Assembly: GCA_039707655.1 (NCBI GenBank)
Contig: CM077676.1
Span: 382,547,614 to 382,611,613 of the forward strand
Reading direction: 5' to 3'
Source: Elymus sibiricus
Lineage: Eukaryota; Streptophyta; Magnoliopsida; Poales; Poaceae
Length of the DNA stretch: 64,000 bases
Under the pieces are notes generated by a model, which saw only the letters and a program-made list of their open reading frames with translations, had not been told where the DNA came from and ran no database searches. The position numbers and the translations under genes are program-made. Shown piece by piece: positions 58,292-64,000 of the stretch (position 1 is its first letter; each line of letters begins with the position of its first letter).

Positions 58292-59930
58292 TCAAAGCTT
58301 CTTGGGAAAAGCCTTTGTGAATCCATTTGCAATTTGATCTCTGGAATGCACAAAATGAATGTCAAGCTGCTTCTGAGCAACTCTTTCTCTGACAAAATGA
58401 AAATCTATCTCTATATGCTTTGTTCTGGCATGAAAAACTGGATTTGTAGAGAGATAGGTAGCGCCAAGGTTATCACACCACAAGCATGAGACTTGTGTAC
58501 TTTTCACACCAAGCTCCTTCAACATGGACTGAACCCATATGACTTCAGCTGTAGCATTTGCTAATGTTTTATATTCTGCCTCTGTACTTGACCTAGAAAC
58601 AATAGCCTGTTTTCGTGCACACCATGATATCAAGTTAGGTCCAAAAAATACTGCAAACCCACCAGTTGAGCGCCTGTCATCTAGGCATCCTGCCCAATCA
58701 GAGTCAGAGAAGGCACTGACAAGAGTAGAAGGTGATTTGCTACAATTTAGACCAATGCTCAAAGTATTTTTGACATATCTAACTATATGTTTGGCAGCAG
58801 TCAAGTGAACAGTAGTGGGTGCAAGAAGAAACTGGCACACTTTGTTAACAGCAAAAGAAATACCAGGTCTGGAAAGAGTCAGATACTGAAGTGCTCCTAC
58901 TAAACTTCTGTATTTTGTGCTGTCCTCTTGATTCAAGAGTATTCCTTCTGCAAGAGATATTTTTTCTGAGCTGGATAATGGAGTGGGTGAGGGTTTACAA
59001 CCTTGCAAGCCAGCCTTTTTAATAGTTGCATACTTTTCCTGAGAGAGATGAAGTCCATCCTTGTGTCTCTTCACCTCAATTCCAAGGAAAAAATGCAAGT
59101 CTCCAAGATTCTTTAAAGCAAAATCTGCACTCAAGTCCTTTATAAGTCCTGTGATTGCTTCATTAGATGAGCTTGTCACAATGATGTCATCAACATGTAT
59201 GAGAACAAATATGCATGTGTTGGACTTGTTATAAATAAACAACAAGGTATCAGACTTAGAAGGAACAAAGCCAAGTGCCTGAATTTTATGACAAAGACAA
59301 GAGTACCATGCCCTTGGAGCTTGCTTCAATCCATGTAGTGCTTTATCAAGTTTGCACACATGAGAGGGAGCATTTCTACTTTCAAACCCAGGAGGTTGTT
59401 TCATGTACACTTCCTCTTCCAGAACACCATGAAGAAACGCGTTCTGTACATCTATCTGTCTAAGACTCTAGCCCCTGGAAACAGCAATAGACAAAACAAG
59501 ACGGATGGTGGCAGCTTTTACAACTGGACTAAAAGTGTCCTCATAATCTATGCCATACCGCTGTTTAAAACCTTTTGCAACAAGCCTAGCCTTATAACGG
59601 TCAATGGTTCCATCAGATTTCCTTTTAATCCTGAATACCCACTTGCAGTCAATCAAATTTTTACCTTGCTGTTGAGGAACCAAATGCCATGTTTTATTTT
59701 TCTTTAGTGCCATGTACTCTTCATTCATGGCTTTCTTCCATTTTTCATCACCAAGTTCTTCTTCAAGTGTAGTTGGTTCACCTGTAGAACAAACCATACC
59801 ATATTTGGTTATATGTTTGTAATTAACAGGTTGTATTACCCCTTGTTGTAACCATGTGCATCGTGGCGGTGGCGTAGCTGGATTTGTGGCCGCAGAAGAT
59901 CCTGTGAGGTGAACAGGGGTTACTGCCGCA
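58292..59930 (-). pseudogene. Ty1/copia pol fragment (reverse transcriptase-RNase H), one stop
   Basis: One continuous minus-strand frame is interrupted by a single TAG near 59465. It encodes the reverse transcriptase N-terminus ([20 protein letters not shown]), its core ([17 protein letters not shown], then HVDDI in place of the usual YVDDI) and RNase H ([35 protein letters not shown]). It belongs to a different copia lineage from Angela. The N-terminal part, including integrase and gag, is cut at 59930 by the gypsy LTR. The HVDD catalytic variant is noteworthy. Confidence 0.9.
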
Positions 59931-61398
59931 TGGTACGTCTCTAACATATCTATAATTTTTTATTGCTCCATGCTATTATAGTATCAATCTTGGATGTTTT
60001 AAATGCAATTATATATCATTTTTTTGGACTCACCTATTAACCAAGGGCCTAGTGCCAGTTGCTGTTTTCTGCTTGTTTTTGGTTTTTCAGAAAATCAATA
60101 TCAAACGGAGTCCAAACAAAGAAAAAACTTTGGATTAATTTTTTCTGGACCAAGAGAGACCCTAGAAGGTTCAGGAGAAGACCAGAGGAGTCACGAGAGA
60201 GCGACAAGCTCGGGAGGCACGCCCAGGGGGTAGGCGCGCCCCCCAGGCTTGTGGGCCCCTCGTGGCACAACTTGACCTAATTCCAAGCCTATAAATTCTC
60301 AAATATTCCCAATATACCAGAGAGCCACACGAAATAACTTTTCTGCCGCCGCAAGCTTCTGTTCTTCCGCTATCCCATCTGGAGGCCTTTTCCGGTACTC
60401 TGTCAGAGGGGGAATCGATCACGGAGGGCTTCTACATCAACCTTGCTGCCCTTCCGATGATGTGTGAGTAGTTTAACATATACCTACGGGTCCATAGCTA
60501 GTAGCTAGATGGCTTCTTCTCTCTCTTTGATCTTCAATACCATGTTCTCCTCGATCTTCTTGGAGTTCTATCCGATGTAATCTTCTTTTGCGGTATGATT
60601 ATTGGGATCCAATGAATTGTGGGTTTATGATCAGATTATTCATGAGAATTATTTGAGTCTTTTCTGAAATTATTTATGCATGATTGTTATAGCTTTGTAT
60701 TTCTCTGCGATCAATCTGTTTGGTTTGGCCAACTAGATTGATTTATCTTGCAATGGGAGAGGTGCTTTGTAATGGGTTCAATCTTGCGGTGCTCTATCCC
60801 AGTGACAAAGTAGGGGACAAGACATGTATTTGTATTGTTGCCATTAAGGATAAAATGATGGGGTTTATTCATATTGCTTGAGTTTACTTTGTCTACATCA
60901 TGTCATCTTGCTTAAGGCGTTACTCTATTTTCATTAACTTAATACCCTAGATGCATGCTGGATAGCGGTCGATGGGTGGAGTAATAGTAGTAGATGCAGG
61001 CAGGAGTCGGTCTACTTGTCTCGGACGTGATGCCTATACACATGATCATTTCCATGAATCCGTCATAACTATGCGCTTTTCTATCAATTGCCCAACAGTA
61101 ATTTGTTTACCCACCGTATGCTATGTGTTCGAGAGAGAAGCCTCTAGTGAAAACTATGGCCCCCGGGTCATTTATCTATCATATATAAAATCCAAAAATA
61201 CCTTGCTGCAATTTTATTTCCTTTATTTTGTTTTGCAATTTACTTATGTATCTATCACTATAAAAATTAATCCTTGCAAGTAACCGCCAAGGGGATTGAC
61301 AACCCTCTTGTTCGCATTGGGTGCAAGTATTTGTTTTTGTGTGTGTAGGTGTTGTTAACGAGGTTCTGTGTGGTTCTCCTACTGGATTGATAACCTTG
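59931..61398 (+). mobile_element. Sabrina/WHAM-type gypsy LTR, 3' end truncated
   Basis: It starts TGGTACGTCTCTAACATATC and follows the LTR at 18839-20404 throughout, including GGCCCCCGGGTCATTTATC near 61157. It stops at GATTGATAACCTTG, about 80 bp before the usual end, where gypsy pol sequence begins. It interrupts the copia pol fragment at 59930. TATAAATT lies near 60290. Confidence 0.8.
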
Positions 61399-61426
61399 TG
61401 ATGCGGAGAATCCTTCGGTCATCCCC

Positions 61427-61670
61427 ATGGACACGTCATCACCACCCAAGGCGCCAAGTGGACCGATGACAAGAGTCCGTGCAAGAGCTATAGAGACCGA
61501 GGTGACATCTCTCCTCTCGCAACTTCCGTTCAAATCACATGAGACATGGCTGCTACCTCAAGCGGAGACACTTTGCATACTCAGGTACCAAGGAACCAGC
61601 CATGGAAAAGCTAAGGAGCAAGGCCGAGCGATGGAAGGAGGAGAATGCAAAGACGGAGAAGAAATGGGGC
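61427..61670 (+). pseudogene. C-terminal tail of a gypsy polyprotein
   Basis: The frame encodes GPMTRVRARAIETEVTSLLS, then SHETWLLPQAETLCILRYQG. The GP(M/L)TRARAR motif followed by a helical segment is typical of the very C-terminus of many plant gypsy polyproteins, after integrase. The remaining frame up to 61993 reads through GATCCGGAC-type repeats and is probably not protein-coding. Confidence 0.55.
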
Positions 61671-62417
61671 AAGACAGGACTTGCCTGGATCATCCAGACC
61701 CCCACCCGGATGATCCGAACCAAGCCCGGATGATCCGGACGCCCTGCCGGACGATCCGGCCACCGCGACCAAATGTACAACAGCCTCTTCGACGAAGTCG
61801 GATCCATCCGGACCCCAGTCCAGATCATCCAGACCCACCCGAACATCCGGACGACAAACCAGACATCCGGGGCGACCGCGGCTGTTACGATATGTCCGGA
61901 CGATCTGGACGGCCGCCCGGATCAACTAGACCCCCGACGTCCGGATCATCCAGAACGCCACCCGAATCATCCGGACCCCGCCTGCGTGTGTGACTTGGGC
62001 CGAGGCCCATGTAACTCTATCCTCCCCTAGACTATATAAACTCCTCCTCCACCCATGTTTTAGGGTTAGAAAAGTGATAGCTCAGATTAGAGATTGAGTT
62101 TTGCTCATCCACTACCCACTCCCATGGAGATCAAGGCCTCCTTGTGAGAAGATCCCCTAGTGGATTCAAGACCCCCTTGTGGGAAGATCCTCTTGGATAT
62201 CAAGACCTCAATTCCTCTTGGATTGGGATGAGCTAGCTACCATGTAGCCTCTTGTGTTGGATTTGGACCTTTGGATCCCTCTTGTGATTGTGGATTTAGC
62301 ACATGTGTGATTGGATTTGTGTCAATTGAGTGTTTTTTCTTGTGTTCTTCTCTCAATTTGCCCTTTTCCCCCTCCAAGTGTGAAAAGATCATCACCATAG
62401 GGTTCCACCCTACATCA
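61671..62417 (+). mobile_element. Gypsy LTR (start not resolved) with GGATNATCC-rich U3
   Basis: The right end is fixed at ...CCTACATCA (62417), three bases before the primer site. A TATA box CTATATAAAC lies at about 62030. U3 is filled with a GGATNATCCGGAC-like word, a dozen or more degenerate copies between 61685 and 61980. I could not locate the left end. Confidence 0.6.
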
Positions 62418-62420
62418 TCT

Positions 62421-62432
62421 TGGTATCAGAGC
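62421..62432 (+). other. Gypsy primer binding site
   Basis: TGGTATCAGAGC, complementary to the 3' end of initiator methionine tRNA, three bases after the LTR end. Confidence 0.9.
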
Positions 62433-64000
62433 TTAGGTTGATTCACACTTTGGAGTTCTTCCCCTCCACTTTCTAGCCCCAATTTTGTTGTTTTTGCCCA
62501 ATTTCAAAAATTCCCCACAAAAAGAGCCATACCAATTTTTTTGTGATTTGTTGGTTTTATGATGTTTTGTTGATTTTGATATGTGGATTCGTTGTGTTAC
62601 AAGTGGATCTAGCATTCTCCACCATCTCCACCTCGAAACCCACCCCAAAATCGCCCCAATTTTTCTTTTTCTTCCCGATTTGGAGTTCTTCCTGAGCTAA
62701 CCGCCGAGCAGACGACCTGCCCGGATCATCCGGACGTTCACCCGGATCATCTGGACATCGCCCGGATCGTCCGAACCCAGACCCGGATCATCCGGCTTCA
62801 CCTATCAAAACTGAATTTTCAGCAAAAAAATTCAGCCACCGCCACCACTTTCGCATAATCTTTTTCGATCCCCATCATCGCACTTCCGCACACCCATTGT
62901 CTACCAACGCCATACCACCGCTTTCCGCTACCACCATTTGACTTTTGCCTTTGAGATTTTGAGTTGCGGTTTTCCGTTTCCTACCGTGTTTTGGCTACTT
63001 AGGGACGGTTCTTCATCGACAAAACTGCCGCTCAACTTCGTCTCGACATCGACAACGACAACTTATCATTGTGACACCACCACCGTAAGCAAGGCCGGTA
63101 ACCTCGATGACATCTTTATACATCTCCCTTGCCATTGCATTGTTAACCCCGAGACCATCTTTTGCATCGCTTTCCTACGAGACTAGCCATTTGAGTATTG
63201 CGGGGCAACGCTACTTGTGCATTTTAGTGATACACGTTCCGCATAGCTAGCATAGCGTGCCTATATCATGGTATCATCCCTTGTGTCATCAATTGTTCCC
63301 ACATATACATAATTGGAATCTTCATAAGATCATTTTGCATAAGTGGCCTAAGGAAAATATCAAGAGAGAGAAAAGCTTTTAAGCAAAAGAGAGAAAGAGC
63401 AACAACAAGCTTGTAAGCAATAGCCATAGCATCGCCACATTGCATAACATATTTGATCATCTTGGATCGTCATGACCGAGTTCACCGGGCATCATACATA
63501 CATAGCATACTTGAGATAGAAAGTCGATATGTTTTGTCTCTTATAGGTTGTGCACAAGTTCATATCCGCCTATTGAGCAATCGTGCTAGCGTCTCTCTAG
63601 TGTTGTGCAACACGAGCGTTTTCCGTGAATTCCATATTTTGTGCTCATTCCTTGGTTGCACGACCTCATTTATCACTCTGTGTGTGTGTTTCCGTGTGCC
63701 ACTCATTGCTATTGGTCTATTTGTTTCACTTGCGAATTTGTGAATCTTTTTCAACATTATTGACATCTTGCTAACAATTGCAAAGATTTTGTGCAGCTAT
63801 CCTCACCAAGCTACTGCAAAAGCTTTACTTGTGTAGGTGTGAGATTGACACGATCCGGTACCAATTGTGCTACTTCCATAATACCATATTGGGTGATCAT
63901 TGATCCATCTTCAACATTGGATAAGGTACATTGGTCTAGTTCGTCCCTTTCTTCCACTAACACTTATTTGAGAATCATGGATAGGCCAAGCACTTCTACC
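62433..64000 (+). other. Leader and 5' internal region of a gypsy element, runs off the window
   Basis: No gag domain is reached before the edge. Four GGATCATCCGG-like words (62715-62800) repeat the motif of the preceding LTR. A TTTGACTTTTGCC...GACATCGACAACGACAA region near 62940-63070 is typical untranslated leader. No supported gene. Confidence 0.6.

Overview
This window is nuclear DNA of a grass, almost certainly a Triticeae species (wheat, Aegilops, rye or barley group). It is built from nested transposable elements: Angela/BARE-type Ty1/copia elements, Sabrina/WHAM-type Ty3/gypsy LTRs, Stowaway MITEs and large CACTA DNA transposons. I see no rRNA, tRNA, CRISPR array or prokaryotic feature. 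No gene here clearly lies outside a transposon.

The layout is a set of nested insertions whose ends can be read directly. Positions 1-3713 hold two Sabrina/WHAM-type LTRs placed head to head. The frame of the window is a CACTA element (A) at 4257-57936, with CACT...AGTG ends and the 3-bp target duplication aat. A second CACTA of the same family (B, 6811-54209, duplication tgg) is inserted into A, inside a 503-bp tandem repeat. Into B went a putative 4.5-kb solo LTR (10940-15418), a complete non-autonomous gypsy element (18839-25332, duplication tagac), a TA-flanked terminal-inverted-repeat element (27359-39286) that was itself hit by a minus-strand Angela (29938-38928, duplication cggag), and a plus-strand Angela (43304-52332, duplication gaatt). 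To the right of A lie a minus-strand copia fragment (57937-59930), a truncated gypsy LTR (59931-61398) and the LTR plus leader of another gypsy element that runs off the window.

Neither CACTA shows a recognisable transposase, but both carry host-like gene sequence. On the minus strand near the left end each has a B3-like exon. On the plus strand near the right end each has an F-box/FBD gene. B also carries a zf-XS-like pseudogene and a compact 3'-5' exonuclease-like ORF that is intact. In B the splice signals join a B3-like domain in frame to the F-box gene, which predicts a B3-F-box-FBD chimera (39951-42904) broken by a late frameshift. The A copy of the F-box gene has a 1-nt deletion and a stop. 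The conserved cargo order in two nested members of one non-autonomous family is the most interesting feature of the window.

The likely insertion order is: A; B into A; older insertions into B (solo LTR, gypsy, TIR element); minus Angela into the TIR element; and last the plus Angela, whose two 1862-bp LTRs differ at only two positions that I noticed.
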